Shown: piece after piece, positions 14,345 through 25,000 of the stretch
How the letters are laid out: every line of letters starts with the position of its first letter
Position numbering within the stretch: position 1 is the first letter of the stretch
NCBI GenBank assembly: GCA_009869945.1
Contig: WIXG01000086.1
Span: 124,001 to 188,000 of the forward strand
DNA: 64,000 nucleotides
From: Mesaphorura yosii
Lineage: Eukaryota > Arthropoda > Collembola > Poduromorpha > Tullbergiidae
Reading direction: 5' to 3'
Translations under genes and position numbers: made by a program
Notes under the pieces: generated by a model
What the model saw: only the letters and a program-made list of their open reading frames with translations
Told to the model about the DNA's origin: nothing
The model's database searches: none

Positions 14345-15467
14345 TTATTGAACAACTCTGCGCTTATGAATGTGTTTAAGATTCTCAATGCGTTCTTCGG
14401 ACGATTTGGCAATGGCTCGCAGTCTCCTTTTCCATGATGCGAACACTTTTCGGCGTGCTTCCGGTGTCACAGAGTTCCACTCCTCTTGGAGGACTTTCCA
14501 AAGTCCAGGGATCGTTGACGCCCGTCGAGATTCCAACCGTTGTTTGAGCCATCCAAAGCGAAAAAACCTAGCGGACTGCTATCAGGGCTCTTGATAGGGA
14601 TGTCCGAGTTTGCAATCAACGTCATTCTGTGTTTTTCTTTAAGCTGCTTGGCGTATTCTTGTGTGAATTTTGCTGTGTGTGAACTGGCTGCATCGTGATG
14701 GATAAACACTTTTGCAGTCTCGCCTGGTTAGAGCAGTGGGATTTTTTCCTCCAGAATTTGCTTTAAAACATTGTCCATATAGTATTTTGAGCTTATCTTG
14801 GCGTTGGTGCGTACTGCGATTAGCGGGGCCACGCCACAGCCGCTCATAGCGCCGACCACCGTAAGTTTGAAAACTTTTCCAGTTTCTGATAGACGTACTT
14901 TGTCATCTCGGCCTGATCCTTGGTGTAGCAAATTTGACGTGTGCTCTTGCAGTCTTGTAGATAAAACAACGCTTCGTCCAGTGTGACAACAAATTCTGAT
15001 CTTGTGCCAGCCAGGCGGCGTACATACAGCTTGCGAGGGTTGGTCTTTCTGTTTTTTTATGTTTCGCGGTTAACTGATGAACTCTGGTCTTCCTACGTGT
15101 AACCTTGTCCAAATTGCGATGAATCATTCTATTAACCAAAGACTGGCGTATCCGTAACTTATTTGCCGTGTATTGCTGGGTCGGTGGATTCTCCTTCACG
15201 GTCCACGCGGCGATTTTCTTGACCGCCTCCTTAATCCCCTTGGAGGGGTAGGTTTTGTTCTTCGATACTGGGAGTCCAGCGAGAGCTGCAGATCTCCTTT
15301 TCCCAAGACCATTGATGATGCTATGAATGCACTTCACACTGAGCCGGGTTCCGGCTACTTCCAGATGGTTTTTGATACTCCTGATGGACAATCTCTTCGC
15401 GGAAAGCGCCCTGAGCTTCACCTCAGCCCCACTTCTGCGCTAACTTTCGGACCCACTTTAGTCAAAA
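14345..15467 (-). pseudogene. Broken mariner/maT-like transposase (copy 2)
   Basis: This is a transposase remnant read on the - strand. The N-terminal region (about 15,467 down to 14,980) keeps a helix-turn-helix-like segment (KRLSIRSIKNHLEVAG) and a second region with RQSLVNRMIHRNL. No ATG survives at the expected start near 15,465 and there is a frameshift about 45 bases in. The first catalytic aspartate is in VTLDEALFYLQDC (14,976-14,978), the second in FIHHDAASSHTA (14,692-14,694) and the third in KSPDSSPLGFF (14,581-14,583). The last two are in one frame with exactly 36 residues between them. A frameshift separates the first from the second, and a TAA at 14,728 interrupts the middle. The stop lies at 14,345-14,347 after a basic tail (HIHKRRVVQ). 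Length and motif order fit a mariner transposase of about 350 residues. Confidence 0.88.
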
Positions 15468-15572
15468 TATTACAAAACTTGAATAAGAAGACCGGAGAGC
15501 ATCAGCGCAGTCACGTATGCAACGTGTAACAAACTGTCGTTTCGTTTCAAAGATATAGCGAATACAAAAGTG

Positions 15573-15596
15573 TTACCAAAATGTGTAATAAGCCTG
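15573..15596 (-). repeat. Right terminal inverted repeat of mariner copy 2
   Basis: It matches the left repeat at 21 of 24 positions in reverse complement, and TA follows at 15,597-15,598. It is the 5' end relative to the transposase. Confidence 0.9.
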
Positions 15597-18243
15597 TAAC
15601 TTGGGTTCCTCTGAGCGTTGCGCGAACTGAGACCACTTTTGGAGGTTTCAGGGCATGGGCTATCAGCACAAAAATTTGGGGCCGAATTTGAAAGGGGACG
15701 ACCTGTGGGCTCTCTTGTAAGTGTGCTCACTGTGCTTCGTGTTTGTTAAGATAAGGTGACTTAAAGTCCCCATATTTGTATTGGATTAGCTTCAGTAAAT
15801 TAACCCAAACGCAACTTCGGATGATAAGTCAGTTGAACATATGTAAGGACTCCGACTGACCACTTCATTGGCCCTAATAAAGGAAATCGGCCAATTTACT
15901 CCTTCACAGCCAGAGTATGACGCATACAATATTTTCCCGGGCGATGATCCAATTCCGAACGTAGAGTACTTAGGTTACTGGGCGTCTGACATCAAAATGC
16001 ACGAATGGCACACAAAGCCTGAAGGACGGAGTTTGGCATAAAAAGTTGAGTACCACAGCCAAACTGGCATAGTTCGTCACCACTAACCGGCCAGTCGCAG
16101 AATACTGTCAGCTGTAGTTGAGCTTTCTACACCTTGTAAGTACTTAGCGGATAATTTAGACACGCTAATAATACCTGTCATCCGACGTTCAGAGCATATC
16201 CGATTACAGCATTTGAATTTTACATTGATTGAGCAGGCAAGATACGATCTGATTGATTTCATTGTTGAATCAATACCCTTCGACGTATTTGGCTTGGGTC
16301 TACCATAAATCTTTAATTTTTTGTGACCATATTTGATATTTGAAACGTCTAAATTTGATTGTAACGTCCACGTCCATTAAACTCATTTCAAATTTCAAGG
16401 AGCCAAGTCTTCTCTCAATTTTTCCAGACAATTCGCTGTAAATCTCTTTGGGGACTTTGAACCATGATGGAAGACGCGGTGTCAAGCAGGGTAGTGAACA
16501 AGAAGTGGAAATAATCATCGCTTAAATGCTCAATGCTTCTCTTCATTAATTATTTAATATTCACATCGAAGGCCAACTCAAGACTTGAAGGGGCTCATAA
16601 TGAAGTCAACAATTTTACCAGCCCTTTTTCAACTGAAATATGTTTCCATTATACCATGATCATTGTGGTACTAATTCTAGCTGAATGCCCACGGTAACAA
16701 TTCTAGTACGAAAGCTCTGTGCAGAAAGAGTAGTACGTCCAGCACAAAGTTGACATTGCATGTGAGTAATAACTGAAGTCATTAACCGAATCAAGGTGAG
16801 ATTCAAGTGTTTTGCGTTAACTGAAGCATCCTCCACGTAGGCGGCTTCCATTTAAACCATTAAAAAAAGCATGCCGGTGAAAACCGCTGATGTCTTACTT
16901 GTCATCCCGTGCTTTCACTTTGTTTTCTGAAGGCCGGTGTTCAAGTGCACTTTGCACGTAAGCAATTCCAGTTTATAGTTTCGATTGGCAGCTGAAAATG
17001 CACGCCAACAATGACGAGAATGCATTGCAAAGGGGTCCTTGGTAGTCAAGATGCTGATTTCGTGAGAAAAGTAGTATGCTTTGGGTGCTTTGTCCTGAGA
17101 ATTTCTTCGTTGCCCCTTTGTGTTTCTTGTGCGAAGATTTCGTGCATAGATGGTGTCAGTGTTACTTCCAGTTCAAGAAACTTGACAGATGAGAACGAGA
17201 TGAGGCAAAAGAGAGAGCACAGAGGCGATACGCGAAAACCGTAGCATAATAGCAGTGGTAAAAGTTGTGCTCCACCATGTTAGAGCAAAACCAGAACTGC
17301 TGGCTGTACAAAAGAGAAACAAAAAAACGACGCGGAGAGACGCATGCGACGTGTGCTTTTACTAGCACTGACGAAACACAATAAGTGAGAGCAAAAGTAC
17401 GAGTCTCTGAAGAATGCTTCGAGTTCTGATATGTGTAAGCACACTCTGTGCAGATGGATGGCTTTAGGTTGTACGAAGTTTGGTAATCTCCTTTTTATTA
17501 ACCTCTAACACATCAGATGTTTAATATGTAATACTCAACCATGTAGTTTCCACTTTTTGTGAAAGTTGACTGACTGTCTACTCTGTCCAAACTGTCTGCT
17601 GTGAATCTGGCTAATTACCAACGTGGACAATTAGACGGTAAGTCTGAGATTCAGCTCCATCCTGCCCTATTTCCGTCACCTGGACCAGCCTTGTGTTTTA
17701 ATCATTTATGCCTATCACGACTATCACAGGAAACAGCTTTCTGCATATCTGCTGGGAGATTCGGTGACACATCAGCCCATGTGAACGACAAGGCAGGAAC
17801 TTAGTTGGGTATTCAGACATTGCAAATTCCGACATCGGCCGGGTTAAAAAGTGGAAGTGAAACATATTTAATCTGGCCGGAGAAATTGCCACGACGTCTG
17901 TCCACATGAGTTCCCAGGCTTGGGGAGATTAAAAGGATAACAGTACATTGTGTCAGAAGTTAGACTACGTAAAGATAGCGGCCGACGATTTGCTTAAGAT
18001 GCAATTGAAACCTACGATGGTCAGATTCAAATGACGAACAGACTTGCTCTCCTCTGCTATCTTGACCTGTTTTACAAGTCGCGATTTAAAGAGTTTTAAA
18101 TTTGGATATGGTGATCCACGCTGCTATGTCGCTACCCGCACGGGTATTTTTTGATCAAGTACCATTTTGTTCACTCGTCAACTTGACTGTTGAGAAATTA
18201 AGAAGTAACTCCAGCACGCCATCGGATCAAAAGCACGCCTAAT
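15597..18243. other. Upstream flank of the DNTTIP1-like gene, no gene recognised
   Basis: Nothing here can be assigned with confidence. A + strand frame from about 15,877 to 16,311 reads with only two stops and has a protein-like composition, but it matches no family I know. Any 5' non-coding exon or promoter of the DNTTIP1-like gene should lie here, and no clear TATA-initiator pair stands out. The frame of the first coding exon stays open upstream only as far as 18,202. Confidence 0.5.
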
Positions 18244-20456
18244 ATGCGTCAATACAACTTGAGTATTCTTAAGCCACCAACTGTGAACACAAATCAAGAA
18301 GGTACAAATAATAACACGAATTCACCCATGTCGTCGCAAAAAGCTCCAGCCAAATCACTTGAACTTCTGCGTCAAAATGTTCAACGCTCTCTTAATTCAG
18401 AGCTCAAAACTGTCATCTCAAAGTACCTTGAAGTAAGTTCTTGAACGAACTGCTTGACTCGTTTCATTGAAAATGTACTCGGCGTTGGAACATGAGTTAA
18501 TTGTGCTTTATTTTATGAAGGTTTTCTTCAAGCCTGGCATAGAAAATATTCGAAGCAATTCTGGACCAGATTCTGTAACCGAAGAACACATTCATACCAT
18601 GTGCCGCCAAATCCTTGAAGAAGCCAAGAAGATGTACCCAGTCCATCCCTCAACTCCGTCCCTGTTACCTACCAATGCTACCTCCAGCAGCGATCTTCAT
18701 AATGAACCTAATATTGCTGACTTTCACAACACCACTGGATTCATGCAAAATCAGGCAACAAGCAATGATGGCATTAAAGCTCCTCTGACGGTAAATTAAA
18801 TACCTTTTTTTAATTATACCGCTTTGCTTCAGGTTGTTGAACAGTAATTAATTGTGAGCTCTCGTTGTATACGAGCAGAGCCCGTCCTTTGGAGGTGTCA
18901 AAAGAGAATCCGACACCGACTCCGAGACCAGCTCCCTTTCCAATGCGAGCAAAAAAATTAAAAGATCAAAGCCTGGCCCCGCGAGTAAAACAGGAAATAG
19001 TAATGTGAACAGCAGTAACAACAGCAATGCATCAAACAACTCAAGTGTGTCACCAAATAAACCTAAGAAGCCGTCCGGCCCCTCACGAAAGCATGTGGCA
19101 AACTGGGATGCTGACAAGTTCACAGTCGATACACTTTTCATCATGGGCGCTAAGTTAGTCAATTTTACTTGTCAATATATCTATCAGCATTCTCGTGTAA
19201 TCAGTTGGTTTATTTTATGTAATAATTTTACCTTTCAGGGCGAACAAAGCTCTTGGTTTTGCTCAAACACGGGGTCGTCTGTACGTGAAACATCCAGGTC
19301 TCTTTAAATACGCCAGCGACTCCGATGACAAGGAGTGGCTTTCCAAAAACAAGTTAATGCCGGCGACTGGTGGACGGGCGTACATAATGCTTTTGGAGGA
19401 CATTGAGAAGCTGGCAAGAGATAACAAGTACGTGTGACGTCCTCGATGGCTTCACTTCACTTTTAAAGAGAACTACGGATTTGGGTTTATGTCAATACTT
19501 AATTACGTTTTTGCTTTGGTTAGATTGAAGGCGGAGATAAATTATGATGACATTAAGGGGTTCCGAGTGCCTGAATTCATTCTGGATAAGATGAAAGCAT
19601 ACATTAACACCTGGAAGAAGCAGTACGCCGAAGACGCTCAACGCAATTCATCGGCTAACCGAAGTAGAAATGTACAAGCTGTGGGCATAAGTCAAAAATT
19701 GTCCCTCATGTCCCCTTCAACGACGAACTCAAACAGTAGCAGTATAAACTTAGGACCGCTCAATCCCCCAACGCTACCTCCGATCCACGTGCCTCCTATG
19801 CAGCAGCAACAACAACCATCTCAACTACTTCAGCAAATGCCGAACTCCCACAATCAGCAGCAAAACATGAATAGTTACCATATTAATAGAAGTTCGCCGG
19901 CCAACGTTTTGTACGAACCTAGTTTGCTCACTTTGTCTTCGGTACCTCAACCTCATGAGATGGGGGACATGAGCGCTTACCAGAATCCGCCCATGTACCC
20001 TGGCCACTCGGCGCAGCAACACTCCCTTCCTCAAATGTCCTCCACCAGCAGCGGATATGTCCATTCAACTCATATCGACCCCATTGAGCAGGCACTGTCC
20101 AAGGGTGACTGGTCAGGTGTCTCTGACCGAAGTTTACTTCAGTATGCTTTACAGGTAAAGAAATGGCTTCCATTGTGTCCACGTGATAAGCTTAATTTTC
20201 AAATTAACATTTTTTTCTTTATTAACAGGGATCGAGAAATTTGGGGTTGTGGGATCCACAAGACTCCTTCGATCTGATAGAAAGTGCTACGAATGGGAAC
20301 AGTTTATCCGGTGGAACTTTAGGAGACGAAGGCTCGCCCCTGCTGCAAATATCACCTGACGGGGCTCAATTGGCAGCGCCTCCACTGTTGCCAGTTAGTC
20401 CAAACTGTGAACTCAGCGCTGTCATGGATCAAGCGTTCCAATATACGGACACCTAG
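18244..20456 (+). CDS. DNTTIP1: DNTTIP1 (TdIF1)-like protein, MiDAC deacetylase complex scaffold
   Basis: Six coding exons join in frame: 18,244-18,432, 18,521-18,790, 18,879-19,153, 19,239-19,427, 19,524-20,154 and 20,229-20,456. They give 593 residues, and every intron (74-96 bp) is GT-AG. Residues about 36-105 (KSLELLRQNVQ, VFFKPGIENIR, CRQILEEAKKMYP) match the N-terminal dimerisation region that in vertebrates scaffolds HDAC1/2. Residues about 229-335 (WDADKFTVDTLFIMGAKANK, TRGRLYVKHPGLFKYA, TGGRAY) match the C-terminal SKI/SNO/DAC-like DNA-binding domain. A basic NLS-like patch (KKIKRSK, 178-184) and a SUMO-type VKRE (160-163) sit in the linker. The vertebrate protein is about 330 residues. 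Here roughly 250 extra residues follow, rich in Q, N, S and P (with a QQQQQ run), ending in an acidic-aromatic segment (LWDPQDSFDLIE). The start is the first ATG of the open frame. An upstream coding exon is possible but not seen. The role in the nuclear MiDAC complex is inferred from the family. Confidence 0.9.
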
Positions 20457-22076
20457 AATGCATTCTCTGGAGAAACAGTCTGAGCCAATTAACAGCGACC
20501 GAAATTAACGTTACCAAGAAAACCACACCGAATTTTGCCGTATGCGATTGCGAGACCATTCTCATTGTGAGCAGCATTGTCATCTTACTAGAGCTTATTT
20601 TTAAAGCAGAGCTAGGTCGCCGTGTTGGTTGCGATTGTCTAGCAACAATAGCTGTCCCTTTAAGCCTTTGAGAAGAAGCTGTGTTTGTTTGAAAATATAT
20701 TCGTAATGAGAGTGTAGAGAAGAACGTCGTTTGTCGTTATCAGTTTTATTGTTACAAAAAGCAATCTTCGCTTGCATTTGTACTTTTAATTTATTATTAA
20801 CCTTATATATTTTGGTTGTAAATTCTGCTGAAGATAACCCCAAATGTACGTAATGAAGGTAAAATCTAACAGAGGTCTAGACTAATGCATTTAAGCGAGG
20901 AGAAGAGCGAAAATATATGACACCGACTTTCAAGAAGACGGATTTAAATTCGCGTGAAGTTGGTTTCAGGAAAGATCAGTTGCATGCTTGGCGAGTGGAA
21001 GGTGGCCTATGGCAAATTTAAGTTTGTCGGTTGTTTTGCAATATTAATTTGATTGTTGAAGTAATTGTTTAATTTTACTATTTATCAACGTCAGATACAT
21101 GAGAAGATGAAATATTTATATTTTTCTCATACAACTCAAATCATATATTATATTTTAAAAATCTCTCTCATTATTACCTTTGTACATAACAAAGGCACTC
21201 CCAGTATATCTGTGCACATATATACTCGTTTTCTATATTTTCAAAAGAGTAACGCGTACACATAGTAAACATACGTGAGTAACGAGCCAAGATAAAGCTT
21301 AACGTCCATCAACACAATTCAAGTGATAAGTTACTTAGGGATTAAATATGAAGTTTATATATTTAACACTTATGCCCGGTTCTCGTTACCCGAAGATGAA
21401 CCACAGCGTTGTAATCTGTAGTTACACTGACACTTAATCGCACGTCTGCCGTAGCATAGAACAGACTGAAACTTGAAATTTAAGTTAAATGGTTTGAATC
21501 TGGAAACCCGAACACCTCTCATCATTTCTGTTCTTCCTAGGAAGCACTGAACTATTCTTATCTCGTACGAAATGTAAAATTGATGAGTCTGATCTATATA
21601 TCTTATATGGATTGCATTTATTCTCTGTCGCAGATAATTAAACTCTCCAGTACCAAGACCACCTTGGTCTGTGCAAGTGAATTCATTTCATGCATCAAGA
21701 AGGATCCAGCATCGGTCGTAAGGCCACTCTGAACTCGGAAAGTGTAAAAAAAACCCACAGCGTTTGCGTTTGCAGCTTGGCAGCTACAAGAAACCAGTTC
21801 GAACTGTGAAGCTGAGACATTATTATTACCCTGAGAAAATAGACTGCGACGAAGGAGCGGAGGATGTGCGCCGACATTTTCAAACTTGGGAAAAGTTGCT
21901 TCTGTTCGTATTTTGTCCTTTCAACGACTTTTCTCTTTACCTCACATTATATACATTATCTTGCATTATATTTTGAAATATTGTAGTTTTTCGTCCTTCG
22001 TCTGCGAAATGGAAGCCTCTCTTCCCTGGAAATTACATCTTATAAGTTTCGGAGAGAATGAATGACCCGAAATAAA
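20457..22076 (+). other. Probable 3' UTR and downstream flank of the DNTTIP1-like gene
   Basis: This AT-rich non-coding sequence follows the TAG at 20,454-20,456. A canonical AATAAA occurs at about 22,071-22,076, with ATTAAA variants earlier (for example near 21,342), so the true polyadenylation site is uncertain. A Pumilio-type TGTACATA lies at 21,181-21,188. No open frame here looks coding. Confidence 0.4.
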
Positions 22077-25000
22077 AGTACTACAAGTTGTTGTAAACTT
22101 GTACAGTCATATTTCTGAACAATATATTTATTGTTTCTGGTGATGACATTTTCTCTCATCCCGTGCACTTTATGTCTGTTCCGTCCATAAGGTGGCCTAA
22201 ACGTTGCTCCACTCAGGGAAAACTTGATGGTCTGGATTCACAAAATGCTAGCAGCCGCAGCGTCGCTCTTGCCTGCAGCACGTCGCACAGATATTGCACA
22301 AGTAACTTGTCTGGAATAAGAAGTTGGAATATTGTGGCAAGTTGAGTTCACCAAGACAAAGATAAAACTGAGAAGCTCCGCCACGTCGTCGTTTCCAGCA
22401 TTTGATGAAGTGAAGCAAAGATTTTATACTCTCACTGTGGAGGTCATAATTTTGCGAAATGGCGAGACGCAAGGCCGAAATGCTGATGACGACGGTAGGC
22501 AACGAGCATTTTACTTTCACTGCTCATGCCTCAAGTTTGAAAGATACGTTTGGACGTTTTCGTGCTCTTCACCGAAGGGCAGGAATCCTGTTTTGGTCTC
22601 GATTATTTATTAAGATGGGTTCAAGTGCAAATCTTGTACTGTGTCCTTTGTACACGGCACTACAAGGCGGATAAAAGTAAGAAAAATGAGCGTCGAGAAA
22701 GTTTGGATGAGTGAATGAATGGTGTGGGACTCTAGAATGAAGAGACACCGAAAGAGAAGTTCCCTGAGGACATATTTTTGTCTCAATTTTCATCGCTCTT
22801 TTAATCCTCTCTTTGTCTTCGCTTTTTCCAACGCAGCCCGTCGCACGAGGCGACAAATGTTCTCGTGTTTTGAGCTCGTGTTCCCGATTCTTTCTCATCA
22901 CCGTGGCCATCCCATTGGCCAACGGTGCGAGACCGGCTGCATTGCAGTGCCCAGTCACGAGAAATACGACTGGCGAGTCCGGCTAGATGTTGTCCAGTGC
23001 TCAATCACTTGGCACGTATTTGAATGCTCGTGCAGGCCCGGGAGATTATTAACATCCGCATGTTGTCCCCATTACTACTTTTACGGCTTGTTTTCCTTAA
23101 CGAAGTGAATAAGTACACTCAAATACATGAGAGCAACGTCGATGAATACTCACCAGTAATAATCACATCCTGCAGCATCTCCAGCCAAGGACTCGGGGCT
23201 AACTCGGATGATGTTCCTCTCAATCTTACCGTCTCTCTAATAGCCCAGTCATTTCGTCTTCCTCTCTAGTAAGGCGCGTCTTCGTGACAGTACGGTGAGA
23301 CCGGCCAGTTCCTACTTCTCCTGACGAGTAGCAGAAGTTTACAGCTACCATCCATATGCCAAGGTCGGTGAAGTCTCTCGTTGGAAGAGTCATAAGTTTA
23401 GACACACACTCGCGAGCACACCAGCAGCAAACTTTGCTAATTGAATTAAATGCATATAATATATGTGGAGCAGATTGTCTGACGAGTCGAGGCAGTCTGG
23501 CAGGCAGTCGTCGGCGGAGAAAGAAGGCCGCTGATCAGATTCTTCAGATGTCGACACTCCTCTCGCCCGTTTATCATCATTCAACGCGCCCAAATTAAAA
23601 TGGATCGTCCTCGTCTATTTCCACTCAAAGTTTTGCAATTACGGCCCATTTCTCGGCCTCCACTTTTGTTTTCTCTCCATTTGATTCCGGCCGTGAACCA
23701 TGAATGAGTGCTACGCCGTGCTAGGCGAAGATAAATTGTGTTTTATCCACGCTCCATATTTTTGTTGTTTCTATATTGATATGTTCATTGCCATTATTCC
23801 GTTATCTGGCTCCCCTTCAGCTCTTTCGCTGCCTTGCCTTTCTTTCGTGCTTTTGCCTAGCTGAGATTGGAACTTGCATGAGAGAACGAATTGTTCTCCT
23901 TGCCTTGTTGATTGCGACGTCATTGTTAACAGGCTGCACTCGGTAGCGTATAAATGGTTCATTTATTCCTAAAAACAATGATAAATAAAAACTAATTTGC
24001 ATTAAAGTAATTTCGCATGATATCGTCCGTCGTTGCTCATGACTCTATTCAACTTCGAATTTCAATTAGAAGCGCAGTCAAGCGCTTGATGTTGGAGTTT
24101 GTTATCTTGAAAAATTCATCTCCATTCCGGTCCAAAGTTCGCGACACTTACAAGCAAAGAAATTGGAAGCAATTCAGGGCGTGCTCAAGCATAAACTGGA
24201 GTCATCACAGGACGATAAAGACGAAGGAAGTTATAAAATGGGAGGAAGGCAAGTTGTGTTAATTGTCACTTAAAACTAATAATTCTTGAGTCTTAATTCG
24301 TTCTTCTCCTCTTTCCGCTCTTTTGGGATGGACGAGCAAGATTGAGCGCAGCGAGAGCGTGTAGAGTGCAACAGCTAATTGAACCTGGCCCGATTTTCCC
24401 TCTGCTACTTTGCTCGTGTCACTTTTATTTAGCAATATTCTGCCTCTGCGCGAAATAAGCAAGGCGAAATAAGTAAATGCTTAACTGGAAACTTTCACAC
24501 ACTTTGTTAACTCGAGCCGAGGGAAAGTTATCGACAACGGCGAACCTCGCACGATTCCGAAGCAGAGCGTGCAGGACAACACGAGGCCGACATACGCTTG
24601 TATTGGTTTGGGTCCGAGCCTCGAACTGGCAATCCGCACAAACCGCTTTATCAATTACAGAAAGATTTATGGAGTCGCGTAGTTAATTGACGATAAAATT
24701 TAATTACTTGTCGAAAGTGCCATTGAGAAGATTTATCGGGAGTATGAACAGGAGGGCCTGTAATTGATTGAGGTGACTTGAGTGACTTTGACTTGAAGTT
24801 TTTGTCGTTTTTGGTTGGCATGCCAAGCACAGAAAGACAAGGAATCAATTTCCAAAACTTCTGCTCTCTTCCTCTTTTTGAACCTCGTCTCTTCATTCGC
24901 AATTTCGTCCCATCCGAGGCCACGAGCAAGAGCGGTAATGGCAGTCTGGCAGCAGTAATAAAAGGAAAGTAGTTCAACCTGCGGAGCGGAGAGAGAAAGT

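Larger units (their letters stand above)
14303..15596 (-). mobile_element. Mariner/maT-like DNA transposon, decayed copy 2 (1,294 bp)
   Basis: This is a second Tc1/mariner element, with its transposase on the - strand. The terminal inverted repeats (14,303-14,326 and 15,573-15,596) match at 21 of 24 positions, including a perfect 15-base core TATTACACATTTTGG. Both ends are flanked by TA (14,301-14,302 and 15,597-15,598), the classic mariner target-site duplication, so the boundaries are well defined. The internal gene carries frameshifts and a stop and cannot encode an active enzyme. The terminal repeats differ entirely from those of the copy at 8-9 kb, although the transposase motifs are related, so these are two subfamilies that arrived separately. 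Confidence 0.92.

Noticed and set aside
17597-17645. Possible upstream exon of the DNTTIP1-like gene ending at a GTAAGT
   Set aside because: There is a good donor word, but no matching acceptor-to-ATG arrangement could be shown and the frame has no family similarity.
22569-23108. Overlapping 129-codon frames on both strands
   Set aside because: Mutually antisense frames of equal length in a compositionally plain region are typical of chance openness. Neither has a motif.
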